The position numbers and the translations under genes are program-made. Below, piece by piece: positions 1 to 6,599 of a stretch of 9,961 bases of DNA. Source of the DNA: Clostridiaceae bacterium (lineage in GTDB: Bacteria > Bacillota > Clostridia > Peptostreptococcales > Peptostreptococcaceae); the NCBI GenBank assembly GCA_902362365.1, contig CABIVQ010000074.1, positions 1 through 9,961 on the forward strand. Direction: 5' to 3'. Numbering within the stretch: position 1 is the first letter of the stretch; each line of letters begins with the position of its first letter. Under the pieces are notes generated by a model. The model saw nothing but the letters and a program-made list of their open reading frames with translations. It had not been told where the DNA came from and did no database searches.

Positions 1-36
1 TACTTCTTGGATATAATAATTATTAAGCTCCAACAT
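1..36 (-). CDS. 5' end of a minus-strand gene (partial; possibly GrdE-like)
   Basis: Only the first 12 codons are in the window: MLELNNYYIQEV, starting at the ATG whose complement is 34-36. A very strong ribosome binding site, AAAGGAGGG on the minus strand (complement of 44-52), lies 7 nt upstream, so this is a genuine start. The residue pattern resembles the N-terminus of the alpha subunit of glycine/sarcosine/betaine reductase component B (GrdE type, beginning M-x-LEL-x-x-x-x-I-x-D/E-V). Twelve residues are far too few to prove that, so the assignment is a guess. The leader contains an inverted repeat that can hide the start codon (separate entry). Confidence 0.6.
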   Translation of the reverse strand, partial: MLELNNYYIQEV

Positions 37-92
37 ATAGTAACCCTCCTTTAGATTGGTGATGCAATCTTAGGATACTATATTGGTTGGAG
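28..92 (-). promoter_or_regulatory. leader hairpin covering the start codon of the left-edge gene
   Basis: On the minus strand, bases 92-76 (CTCCAACCAATATAGTA) can pair with bases 42-28 (TACTATATGTTGGAG). This gives 7 bp plus 8 bp with a 2-nt bulge. The 3' arm contains the AUG start codon (36-34). A further short helix can form between UCCU (75-72) and AGGA in the ribosome binding site (50-47). Translation of the downstream gene would therefore be blocked while the hairpin is closed. No known riboswitch consensus is recognised. Whether this is a regulated switch, a thermosensor-like structure or a chance fold is unknown. Confidence 0.5.
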
Positions 93-169
93 TTTTATTA
101 TTGTAAAAATTAACTAGCACAACGAGTTACTTTAATTTATTTATAACTCATATAACCTATTTAACCTTA

Positions 170-183
170 ATAGTATATACTAT
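170..183. promoter_or_regulatory. 14-bp palindrome overlapping a possible -10 box for yitT
   Basis: ATAGTATATACTAT is a perfect palindrome. It contains TATACT (176-181), an acceptable -10 element about 30 nt before the yitT start, but no good -35 is visible at the expected distance. A second inverted repeat, GAGTTA/TAACTC with a 14-nt spacer, lies just upstream (124-149). Either could bind a regulator, but AT-rich palindromes arise easily by chance here. Confidence 0.25.
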
Positions 184-209
184 AACTTTATTGTTTAAGG
201 AGAATATTA

Positions 210-1081
210 ATGAGAATAAAAGATAAAAACACACTTATAAATAATAATTACATATTTAGATATATGTTAATGATATTTGGCATATTTTTATGCGCTATAG
301 GCATTAATGCTTTTTTAACTCCCTCTAAGCTTTTAAGTGGTGGCGTTGCTGGAATAAGTGTAATTTTATATCAGCTTTTGAGTTAAATCAAGGTATAAGT
401 ACCTTTTTAATCAACATTCCTATATTTATAATAGGAGCGAAATATTTGGACAAAGATTTTTTAATTATTAGTTTCTTTAATATGTTTATATTTTCTTTTG
501 CACTAGCTATAACCCAAGATTTACATAGATACATATATCTTAATGACAATATAATTCAGTGCATCTACGGTGGATTATTAAATGGTTGTGGTATGGGTCT
601 TATATTCAAATCTAGGGCATGTTGTGGAGGATTAGACATAATAGCAGCCAGCTTTAAAAAACAATTCAATATAGAAATGAAAAATACATTCTTAACTGTA
701 AATTTATTTATTGTTGCTGTAGGAGGATTTTTCTTTGGATTCAAACTAGCATTATATACTTTAGTAGCAATGTATATTGCATCATATACAATGGATATAG
801 TAAAAGATTCTTTCAATAGCCAAAAATCAATTATTGTTGTTACTGATTATGATGCAGAAATTGCAGATTCAATAATGACAATATTAGGAAGAGGTGTTAC
901 TTATTTATCTGCTGAAGGAGCTTATACTCATCATAAGAAGAAACTTCTCTATTGTATTGTAAAGACTAGCGAGATATCAAAATTTAAATATTTGGTATAT
1001 TCCATTGATGATAAATCCTTGGTTTGTATTAATGATGTAAATGAAGTTAGGGGTGGAGGATTTAGAGGTAAATTCTTATAA
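210..1081 (+). pseudogene. YitT family membrane protein, frameshifted
   Basis: Translation starts at ATG 210 after AAGGAG (197-202) and gives MRIKDKNTLINNNYIFRYML..., a hydrophobic segment and GGVAGIS, then stops at TAA 384-386 after 58 codons. The -1 frame continues without a break from GAG at 380 to the stop at 1079-1081. Restoring one T in the run at 376-379 rejoins the frames as ...ILYQLFELNQGISTFLI..., giving a protein of about 290 aa, the usual YitT length. The N-terminal two thirds is a multi-pass membrane domain (YitT/DUF161). The last ~80 residues, from SQKSIIVVTDYDAEIADSIM to EVRGGGF, are the cytosolic DUF2179 domain. The TTG at 446 has no ribosome binding site and is not a real start. 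The role of the family is unclear; it is a broadly conserved Firmicutes membrane protein. Either the gene is inactivated or one T was lost in sequencing. Confidence 0.85.
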
Positions 1082-1103
1082 AATATATCCCATTTTAATA
1101 ATA

Positions 1104-1135
1104 AATAAACCCTACATGTGTTTGTAGGGTTTATT
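1104..1135. terminator. bidirectional terminator between yitT and the cysteine-cluster gene
   Basis: A perfect 13-bp inverted repeat, AATAAACCCTACA / TGTAGGGTTTATT, has a 6-nt loop (1117-1122). It lies between the yitT stop codon and the end of the convergent minus-strand gene. A/T tracts flank both sides, so it can end transcription from both genes. Confidence 0.88.
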
Positions 1136-1139
1136 CTCT

Positions 1140-1400
1140 TTATTTTTTAGGACTTGTTGCTTCCTCAAGTTCAGTTAAATATCTTAAGGCTTCTTCTCTA
1201 TTATTCTTACACATGTCTTCACATGGTTTTAATTCACCGCAAACTTTCGGTCTTTTAGGATCTTTAAATATTTTACACATGTTATTGTCATCTAATTGAA
1301 CACATCTTTCCCCTGCTGGTTTTCCATTTTCCATATTTGGAATAGGAGATGTAATAGATGGAGCTATACAACATGCACCACAATTTGGTCTACATTCCAT
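1140..1400 (-). CDS. YkgJ-type cysteine cluster protein (86 aa)
   Basis: This small soluble protein has nine cysteines: C3, C7, C10, C11, C33, C42, C54, C60 and C64. The N-terminal signature MECRPNCGACCIAP plus GERCVQL, CKIF and RPKVCGELKPCEDMC matches the YkgJ family (CxBx(C) zinc- or iron-chelating domain) at its normal short length. Metal binding is inferred from the cysteine spacing, and the biological role of this subgroup is unknown. The start is supported by AAGGAG on the minus strand (complement of 1410-1415). It converges with yitT across the shared terminator and appears to be a single-gene unit, 91 bp from the next gene upstream on its strand. The frame is intact, unlike its neighbours. 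Confidence 0.88.
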   Translation of the reverse strand: MECRPNCGACCIAPSITSPIPNMENGKPAGERCVQLDDNNMCKIFKDPKRPKVCGELKPCEDMCKNNREEALRYLTELEEATSPKK

Positions 1401-1491
1401 AGTTGTTATCTCCTTGAGTTTTATGCTCTAATATAATAACACAACTAACTATAATTTATAAAGTATTTGTTTTGTTGTTTATTATATATAA

Positions 1492-2247
1492 CTAAACTTC
1501 TATTATACTAATCTCTTCTAATTCTGAAATATCCCCACTTTGCTTTATTTCATCTAGTATCCATCTATCATTCACATTATTAAACTTCCAATATTCTGTA
1601 AATGATGCAGGAATATGTTTATTACCTTCAAAAATTTTTTTATCTTTCTCTGTATAATCTATCATAGACCCTTTTATAGCTACCCATATACTTCTTGTAT
1701 TTTCTACCTTATCAACTTCCATACCAAAGACTCTAATAGATAATAATTTTACTTTTTTCAATATGTTTCTTTCATTTCTTACTTTCATCCACTCAAGTTT
1801 AGTCTTATGATTATTATAAAGTTTCTCAGTAGAATAGTTTATAGCTATATCTTGATCCATCTCAGTCCAAGCCTTTTACATTATATAAAAAGTAGCCTCT
1901 ACATCTTTATTTATTTTATCTAATTCGTAATTAGAGTCATTTACACGTAACTCATTTAAAACTTGTTTACATTTCTTTTCCTTTTTTATGATTTTAAGGC
2001 TGCAAAGTATATTATTTGTTCTTTGCATTATAATCATTGAAGTTGTCATCACTACCATTGTTATAGCTCCAGAGATTGGATTTACACTTTCAGCTCTAGA
2101 ACTCGAGCCATGACTTCCTGAACCTCCTCCCGAACCTCCTGAACCGCCTCCAGATCCACCACCACCTCCGCCAGCTCTAGCAAAAGATACTGATGTAAAC
2201 ATAAAAAATATAATTGTAAATATCACTAAATGACTAGCTTTTTTCAC
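1492..2247 (-). pseudogene. Tim44-like secreted/membrane protein with an in-frame stop
   Basis: The frame opens at GTG (complement of 2245-2247), 7 nt after a perfect AGGAGG (2260-2255), and begins with a signal peptide, KKASHLVIFTIIFFMFTSVSFA. The ATG seven codons upstream (2268) precedes that ribosome binding site and is unlikely to be the start. Next come a Gly/Ser-rich linker (GGGGGGSGGGSGG..., about residues 25-50) and a hydrophobic segment (about 58-75). The frame stops at TAA 1878-1876 (codon 124). Past this codon the same frame continues as KAWTEMDQDIAINYSTEKLY... to the stop at 1492, encoding a Tim44-like C-terminal domain (YTEKDKKIFEGNKHIPASFTEYWKF...WILDEI). Homologues usually carry a Q-x-A-W motif at the junction, so CAA-to-TAA is the likely lesion. 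Intact, it would be about 251 aa. The distal part could restart at ATG 1860 as a soluble fragment. The gene directly upstream on this strand is also broken. Confidence 0.8.
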
Positions 2248-2313
2248 TATAAGGCCTCCTAAATCCATTATATCAAAATTTATAAAAATAAAATCTAGCT
2301 AAATATGGCTAAC

Positions 2314-3431
2314 TTATATAAAGCATATTATCATAGTCACAACTAAAATCAAAAATAATATAAATGTCATTAACTTACCTAATGGATGTGCCATATTCAT
2401 GCTCCATCCTGCCCCTAATCTTTTTTCGACCATAAGACAAGGGTCTTCTTCATTGTAATATATAAATCCATAAATCCATTTCTCATCATCATTTTCAACT
2501 GCATAGTAAGATTTATCCTTTGGTTTTAAACTTCCTAACATTATATAGAAATAAATTAATGCTACTGATATAAATATAGGCGCTACACATACAAATAAAG
2601 TAAGCTGTAAAGGTATGTTCTTTTGCTGAACCATAAAAATAGGTATAGTTGTAGTAATAGATTGAATAGTCAAAGTCATTATAAAAAATGAATACCCGAT
2701 CCCATTTAAATATTTAAGTGCTTTCTTTCTATTTCTTTCTAAATTTTCATTATCTATATAAGTATTACTTGATATACTTCCTATTCCCATTACTGCAAGT
2801 AATATAACCATGCATATATCTATAAAATTAGTAAAAAATACATCTATTATATTTTTTTTAGCAAAACCATCTGGTCTTCCTCCTGATCCCCAGTGAGTAA
2901 TAATAGTTTCTGGCATACTATTATAATTCACTAATACATATAAAAATGATAAAAGTGATAAAACTATACATATACCAAATAGTATTTTAAACTTTTTTAT
3001 TATATTTAATTTTAGATTTCTTAGATCATTATCTTCTTTTAAATATTTTCTTTTCTTTCCTTTTTAATATTTTCTTCATTTATAATTAAGTAATTATTTT
3101 TGATATTCTTAACTTTTTTATATTCATTTTTTAAAAATATATAATACAAAGCTAAATATATAATTGTACTAATCGTTATATTAAGCCCTATATTCAACTT
3201 AAGTATTAAATTAAATATTATATATATTATAATAACAATTAATAGTGAAATATTTAATTTAAATTTAAAATTCTTATCTATTTCCTTTTTTAAACTTTCT
3301 TCTATATTAATTTGTTTTACATACACACCGTAAAAATACTGCTTAGAGCTTATATTTTGCGTATTAATAGTTAGCATATGGGTGAATAATAGTATTAATA
3401 TGAAAATTATATAGTCTAAAAATATATTCAT
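2314..3431 (-). pseudogene. DUF1648/DUF5808 integral membrane protein, frameshifted
   Basis: The start ATG (complement of 3429-3431) follows GGAGGGGG. The first 130 codons encode a hydrophobic N-terminus with membrane segments near residues 4-23, 60-78 and 82-100, ending at TAA 3041-3039. Another frame is open from about 3064 downward, KKRKYLKEDNDLRNLKLN..., with a membrane segment (FGICIVLSLLSFLYVLV). It continues through the DUF1648 motif SMPETIITHWGSGGRPDGFA, three more membrane segments and a DUF5808-like tail (DEKWIYGFIYYNEEDP...VEKRLGAGWSMN) to a final membrane helix. One missing base in the purine-rich stretch 3042-3066 rejoins the two parts as a ~372-aa protein. The GTG at 2931 lies inside the domain and is not a genuine start. 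The family includes SdpI-like and signalling-linked membrane proteins, but this member's function is unknown. It lies just upstream of the Tim44-like gene on the same strand, probably as one operon. Confidence 0.8.
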
Positions 3432-3500
3432 AAATCCCCCTCCAATTTAGATTATTATATAACATTTTTACAATATTATCCATTTCTAAATAATAATACT

Positions 3501-3824
3501 CTAACATTTATTATTTGGATATTGAAGAGCATCATAATCTTCCTATCCAGTACTAACTCTAACTACATGTTATACATCATAAACAAATATTTTTCCATCA
3601 CCTATACCACCTGTATAAAGAACCTTCTTAGCAGTTTCTACTACCTTCTCAGCAGGAACTTTTGATACTACAATATCTACTTTTACTTTAGGTAATAAGT
3701 GTATTTCCATCTTAGAGCCACGATAGTATTCAGTAGAACCATTTTGTACTCCGCATCCTAATACTTACGTCACAGTCATCCCACTTACACAAATCTTATT
3801 CATATCAACTTTTAATTCTTCAAA
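3501..3824 (-). pseudogene. glnB: P-II nitrogen regulatory protein, decayed
   Basis: Read on the minus strand, one frame encodes most of a P-II signal protein: FEELKVDMNKICVSGMTVT, stop, VLGCGVQNGSTEYYRGSKME, then the body, KKVLYTGGIGDGKIFVYDV, stop, HVVRVSTG, stop, EDYDALQ. The T-loop with the usual uridylylated tyrosine (EYYRG) and the TGxxGDGKIF signature are intact. In-frame stops replace residues that are normally Gln or Glu (TAA, TAA, TAG). The first dozen or so codons are missing: a perfect ribosome binding site (AAAGGAGGT, complement of 3831-3839) now joins directly to the FEEL codons. No single reading error explains this, so it is a genuine pseudogene. P-II proteins sense 2-oxoglutarate and ATP/ADP and regulate ammonium transport and assimilation. 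No amt or glnA gene is adjacent. Confidence 0.9.
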
Positions 3825-3849
3825 TAAAATACCTCCTTTAAATATAAAT

Positions 3850-3884
3850 AGGCGTGTGATTCCTGTTATTGGAAACACACGCCT
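3850..3884 (-). terminator. hairpin between gpx and the P-II pseudogene
   Basis: A 9-bp outer stem (AGGCGTGTG / CACACGCCT) continues, after an A/A mismatch, into a 4-bp inner stem (TTCC / GGAA) with a 7-nt loop. On the minus strand it is followed by ATTTATATTT, a modest U-rich tract. It lies downstream of gpx and just before the ribosome binding site of the dead P-II gene. It probably terminates gpx transcription, but it could have been a leader attenuator of the P-II gene. Confidence 0.6.
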
Positions 3885-3976
3885 TTGTGAGTTTATTTAA
3901 ATTATTAAGTTAATATACAGTATTAATAAATTTATTTTTTGATTCTATATAGTGTAAATTTTAAATATAAACTAAG

Positions 3977-4456
3977 TTATTTATTTAGTAATTTTTCAAT
4001 ATCAGTTTTAATTTTAAGTGGTGATACTGTAGGTGCATATCTTTTAATTACATTTCCATTTCTATCTATTAAGAATTTTGTAAAGTTCCATTTTATATCT
4101 TTACTTAATAAGCCTTTAGCCTCATCTTTTAAATATTTATATAATGGATGTGCATCTTTTCCATTTACATCTATTTTTTCAAACATATTAAAACTTACCC
4201 CATAATTTAGTTGGCAAAACTCATGTATTTCTTCATTACTTCCTGAATCTTGTTTTGCAAATTGATTGCAAGGAAATCCTAATATCTCAAGTCCTTTAGA
4301 TTTATATTCTTCATATATTTCTTGTAATTCTTTAAATTGAGGTGTTAATCCACATTTGCTAGCAGTATTTACTACTAATATAACTTTTCCTTCATATTCA
4401 TTCATACTCACTTCTTGTCCATTCATCTTTCTTGCTTTAAAATCATAAAATTTCAT
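3977..4456 (-). CDS. gpx: glutathione peroxidase family protein (thioredoxin-dependent type)
   Basis: The protein has 159 aa, the normal length for bacterial GPx, and no signal peptide, so it acts in the cytoplasm. The peroxidatic cysteine is C35 in [12 protein letters not shown], in place of the selenocysteine of animal enzymes. The other conserved residues are FPCNQF (Q65), and W123-N124 in [10 protein letters not shown], completing the Cys-Gln-Trp-Asn tetrad. C81 (EIHEFC) is at the position of the resolving cysteine of two-Cys GPx enzymes such as yeast Gpx3/Orp1. The likely reductant is therefore thioredoxin rather than glutathione. It reduces hydrogen peroxide and organic or lipid hydroperoxides. 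The start has an AGGAGA site (complement of 4466-4471). It has its own promoter and lies 118 bp downstream of an ohrR gene on the same strand, a context that points to organic hydroperoxide defence. Confidence 0.95.
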   Translation of the reverse strand: MKFYDFKARKMNGQEVSMNEYEGKVILVVNTASKCGLTPQFKELQEIYEEYKSKGLEILGFPCNQFAKQDSGSNEEIHEFCQLNYGVSFNMFEKIDVNGKDAHPLYKYLKDEAKGLLSKDIKWNFTKFLIDRNGNVIKRYAPTVSPLKIKTDIEKLLNK

Positions 4457-4478
4457 TTGATATCTTCTCCTATCTTAA

Positions 4479-4507
4479 TTTATATAAATTTAATTTTATT
4501 CAATCAA
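4479..4507 (-). promoter_or_regulatory. predicted promoter of gpx
   Basis: On the minus strand TTGATT (4507-4502) and TATAAA (4484-4479) are separated by exactly 17 nt. The spacer includes AATTAAATT (4495-4487), which resembles one half of the palindrome in the ohrR leader, so OhrR could bind here. Confidence 0.6.
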
Positions 4508-4522
4508 ATGCGTCATATTTTA

Positions 4523-4550
4523 GAGTTAAACTCAAATATGAATTTAACTC
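4523..4550. repeat. inverted repeat between ohrR and gpx
   Basis: GAGTTAAA (4523-4530) and TTTAACTC (4543-4550) form an 8-bp inverted repeat with a 12-nt spacer. The left arm extends into GAGTTAAACTC, itself an 11-bp palindrome. The repeat lies after the ohrR stop codon and just upstream of the gpx promoter. It could be a weak ohrR terminator, though no U-tract follows, or an operator upstream of gpx. The GAGTTAAA core also occurs in the ohrR leader palindrome. Confidence 0.45.
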
Positions 4551-4574
4551 CTTAGTAAACATATTTCTATATTA

Positions 4575-5006
4575 TTAATCAAACATTTTTAATAAAGTAT
4601 CTAGTTGAGATTTTAAAGAAAGTAAATCTACTCCATCTCCTAAACACATTGAATATATATTTTCCGGTACTTCTATTATATCTTCTTTTAATAATTTGCC
4701 TTTTTCTGTAAGTTCTACTGTAACTACTCTATCATCTTCTTTATTTCTATATTTCGTTACTAGTTCCATTGACTCTAATTTTTTAATAACTGGAGTAAGA
4801 GTTCCAGAGTCAAGGTGTAGCCTTTTTCCTAATTCTTTAAAAATAATTTTTTCTTCTTCCCACATTACTAACATTGCTATATACTGTGTATATGTCAAAT
4901 TATACTTATCAAGTAATGGATTATATAATTTTATTACCTCCCTCGATAAAGCATATAATGAAAAACATAATTGATTATCTAATTTTAATTTATCGTATTT
5001 ATCCAT
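4575..5006 (-). CDS. ohrR: OhrR-type MarR family organic hydroperoxide repressor
   Basis: The protein has 143 aa with a winged-helix MarR fold. The N-terminus KLDNQLCFSLYALSREVIKL followed by YNPLLDKYNLTYTQY closely matches Bacillus subtilis OhrR. C14 corresponds to its peroxide-sensing Cys15, and the tyrosines that hydrogen-bond this cysteine are present. The recognition region LHLDSGTLTPVIKKLESMEL and the wing KYRNKEDDRVVTVELT are intact. A second cysteine, C121 (YSMCLGDG), could act as a resolving partner as in two-Cys OhrR proteins, which is an inference. OhrR represses peroxidase genes until its cysteine is oxidised. The usual partner is ohr (a hydroperoxide reductase). Here the adjacent target candidate is gpx. 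The start is supported by GAGGGAG on the minus strand and a perfect upstream promoter. Autoregulation is likely. Confidence 0.93.
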   Translation of the reverse strand: MDKYDKLKLDNQLCFSLYALSREVIKLYNPLLDKYNLTYTQYIAMLVMWEEEKIIFKELGKRLHLDSGTLTPVIKKLESMELVTKYRNKEDDRVVTVELTEKGKLLKEDIIEVPENIYSMCLGDGVDLLSLKSQLDTLLKMFD

Positions 5007-5035
5007 ATCTCCCTCTTCAACTTCTGATTTTTATA

Positions 5036-5054
5036 AATTTAATTGAGTTAAATT
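5036..5054. promoter_or_regulatory. candidate OhrR operator in the ohrR leader
   Basis: AATTTAA-TTGAG-TTAAATT is a perfect 7-bp inverted repeat with a 5-nt spacer. It lies just downstream of the predicted transcription start of ohrR. Known OhrR operators are AT-rich palindromes built on AATTAAATT, and this site matches that style. Binding is inferred. Confidence 0.5.
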
Positions 5055-5067
5055 GATTTATTAACTT

Positions 5068-5096
5068 ATTATATATTGTAAATTTATTAGTGTCAA
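5068..5096 (-). promoter_or_regulatory. consensus sigma-A promoter of ohrR
   Basis: On the minus strand TTGACA (5096-5091) and TATAAT (5073-5068) are both perfect matches with a 17-nt spacer. The predicted transcript starts near 5061, about 55 nt upstream of the ohrR start codon, and runs across the palindrome at 5036-5054. So strong a promoter suits a gene controlled by a repressor. Confidence 0.85.
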
Positions 5097-5117
5097 CATA
5101 TTTTATTTAGACACGTA

Positions 5118-5231
5118 TCAAAAATCTATTCTAGAATATAGATCATTTCCCATTTGTATATAAAACTTAGCATCTGTACCCATTTCTTTTAAATAGGATA
5201 CTAAACATTTTGCCATTTCATATTCTTTACT
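5118..5231 (-). pseudogene. short C-terminal gene remnant, unidentified
   Basis: A 37-codon stretch reads SKEYEMAKCLVSYLKEMGTDAKFYIQMGNDLYSRIDF and then TGA. Its mixed composition looks like real protein rather than AT-rich noise. It has no ribosome binding site, and an in-frame stop lies two codons upstream of the stretch. It appears to be the tail of a larger lost gene. I do not recognise the family. A 32-codon peptide from the internal ATG is possible but unsupported. Confidence 0.4.
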
Positions 5232-5255
5232 TTTTATTTAATTTTTTTAATAAAA

Positions 5256-5282
5256 AAGCACTTTGATATAATCAAAGTGCTT
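5256..5282 (-). terminator. intrinsic terminator of the BMP lipoprotein gene
   Basis: A 12-bp perfect stem (AAGCACTTTGAT / ATCAAAGTGCTT) has a 3-nt loop. In the minus direction it is followed by TTTTTTATT, the classic terminator form. It lies 65 nt after the lipoprotein stop codon. Confidence 0.92.
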
Positions 5283-5347
5283 GAAAGTCATTATTTAACT
5301 TGTATTGTATATTTTTAATTTATCTCTTAAATTCAGAAAATTCCTAT

Positions 5348-6364
5348 CTATTTTACAAGAGTATTATATTCTCCTTCATTTTTTGGAGCAGTTAACTCAC
5401 CATTTTGGAATTTAACCATTTGTTCATTAACATAATTTAATATTTCTTGTGGTACTAAGTTTGAAGTAGTATCTGCTATACCAACAGCATTCTCATTTAA
5501 TCCATAAACTACACTACTTCCACCTTCAAATTTACCTTCTGCTAAATCTTTTACAGTTTCAAATACACCAGCATCAACTCTCTTTATAGCTGAAGTTATT
5601 ACATTTTCTGGAGCTAAGTCACTTTGGTCTCTATCTACACCTATAGCATATTTCCCAAGTTCTCTAGCTGATTCTATTGCACCTGTACCAACATCTCCAC
5701 CTGCTGTGAATATTATGTCAGCACCATTTTTATACATTTGAGTAGCTATAGCTTTACCTTTAGCTTGATCAGTAAATGAGTTTGCATATTGAGCTTGTAA
5801 CTCTGCATCTGGGTTAGCAGCTTTTACTCCTGCCATAAATCCATATTTAAAAGTATCTATAACTGATATTTGCATACCACCTATAAATCCAACATTATTT
5901 GTTTTTGTCATTTTACCAGCTATTAATCCTGCTAAGTAAGCTGATTGCTCTGCTTGGAATAATATAGATTTTACATTTGATGGTATTTCTTCGTAAGTTT
6001 CATCTACTAATGCAAATTTTTGATTTGGGTATGATTTAGCTGCTTCTTCTATTGTTGGGGCTAATTTCATACCTACACCTATTATTAAATCAGTATCTTG
6101 ATCTACTAATGTCTCTACATTTTGCATGTAGTCTGCATCTTGATTAGATTCTAAATATTTAACTTCAACTCCAAGTTCTTTTTCAGCTCTTTGTAATCCT
6201 TCCCACGCACTTTGGTTGAAAGATTGGTCATTTACACCAGCAACGTCTGTTATCATTGCAACTTTTATTTTATCCTCTCCTTCAGAATTACTTGAACATC
6301 CTACTAATAATGATGTTGATAGTATAGCTGTCATAGCTATTGTTGCTATTTTTTTTAATTTCAT
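5348..6364 (-). CDS. BMP/Med family nucleoside-binding lipoprotein
   Basis: The protein has 338 aa. A lipoprotein signal (MKLKKIATIAMTAILSTSLLVG) ends in the lipobox LVGC, so C23 is lipidated and the protein faces outward on the membrane. The mature part is a type I periplasmic-binding fold of the BMP (PnrA/BmpA) family. Conserved elements are ITDVAGVNDQSFNQSAWEGL, GxGMKLAPTIEEAA, NVGFIGGMQISVIDTFKYGF, FTAGGDVGTGAIESAREL and the ligand-pocket region IGVDRDQSDL. Family members bind purine or other nucleosides and deliver them to an ABC transporter. No permease or ATPase gene is adjacent, so it must use a distant or shared transporter. The leader carries a PyrR attenuator (separate entries), so expression should fall when UMP is plentiful. 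This favours uridine or cytidine as ligand, an inference from regulation only. The start has GGAGGAAGG upstream. Confidence 0.94.
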   Translation of the reverse strand: MKLKKIATIAMTAILSTSLLVGCSSNSEGEDKIKVAMITDVAGVNDQSFNQSAWEGLQRAEKELGVEVKYLESNQDADYMQNVETLVDQDTDLIIGVGMKLAPTIEEAAKSYPNQKFALVDETYEEIPSNVKSILFQAEQSAYLAGLIAGKMTKTNNVGFIGGMQISVIDTFKYGFMAGVKAANPDAELQAQYANSFTDQAKGKAIATQMYKNGADIIFTAGGDVGTGAIESARELGKYAIGVDRDQSDLAPENVITSAIKRVDAGVFETVKDLAEGKFEGGSSVVYGLNENAVGIADTTSNLVPQEILNYVNEQMVKFQNGELTAPKNEGEYNTLVK

Positions 6365-6451
6365 TGTCCTTCCTCCGTTGTCTTTAGCAAAATATCTTTA
6401 CTGACACTCTTATACTTACATATCTAGTATATAATTTTTGTCCATAAAAAA

Positions 6452-6480
6452 ATCCTTCTATCTACAGAGGATAAAAGGAT
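6452..6480 (-). terminator. attenuator terminator in the BMP gene leader
   Basis: On the minus strand, ATCCTTTTATC and GATAGAAGGAT form an 11-bp stem (one G-U pair) around a 7-nt loop. It is followed by TTTTTTT (6452-6446). The hairpin lies about 80 nt upstream of the start codon and about 40 nt after the PyrR motif. Its 5' strand plus loop (TCCTTTTATCCTCTG) can alternatively pair with CAGAGAGGCTATAAAGAGA of the PyrR region, giving an antiterminator. This is the arrangement of pyr attenuators. Confidence 0.85.
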
Positions 6481-6514
6481 ACTTACACAATTTTATATTA
6501 AAATATGTAAATCT

Positions 6515-6534
6515 CTTTATAGCCTCTCTGGACT
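6515..6534 (-). promoter_or_regulatory. PyrR-binding site (pyr attenuator leader)
   Basis: The minus strand reads AGTCCAGAGAGGCT at 6534-6521, a full match to the published PyrR RNA consensus ARUCCNGNGAGGYU. AGUC and GGCU can form the short upper stem around the CAGAGA hexaloop, and flanking CTTT/AAAG gives the lower stem. PyrR bound to UMP stabilises this loop, so the downstream terminator forms and transcription stops. Without PyrR-UMP the antiterminator can form. The motif starts about 25 nt after the predicted transcription start. No purine riboswitch is present. Confidence 0.85.
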
Positions 6535-6565
6535 AAATTAAAGTATCAATTTTGTTTCTTTAAAG

Positions 6566-6594
6566 AGAGTACTATTATTTTGTTTCATTGTCAA
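6566..6594 (-). promoter_or_regulatory. predicted promoter of the BMP gene
   Basis: A perfect -35 TTGACA (6594-6589) and a weak -10 TACTCT (6571-6566) are separated by 17 nt on the minus strand. The transcript would begin near 6559, placing the PyrR loop close to the RNA 5' end. Confidence 0.55.
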
Positions 6595-6599
6595 CATCT

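Noticed and set aside
371..386. Programmed frameshift in yitT
   Set aside because: CAG-CTT-TTG does not fit the X-XXY-YYZ slippery pattern and I see no stimulatory structure. Restoring one T in the T run gives the expected family sequence.
565..816. Minus-strand reading frame inside yitT
   Set aside because: It is antisense to a conserved membrane domain, with no ribosome binding site or recognisable motif.
3039..3070. Programmed -1 frameshift at AAA-AAG in the DUF1648/DUF5808 gene
   Set aside because: The site is T-AAA-AAG, not the efficient A-AAA-AAG, and slipping would place TAA under the P-site tRNA. With other broken genes around it, a lost base is more likely.
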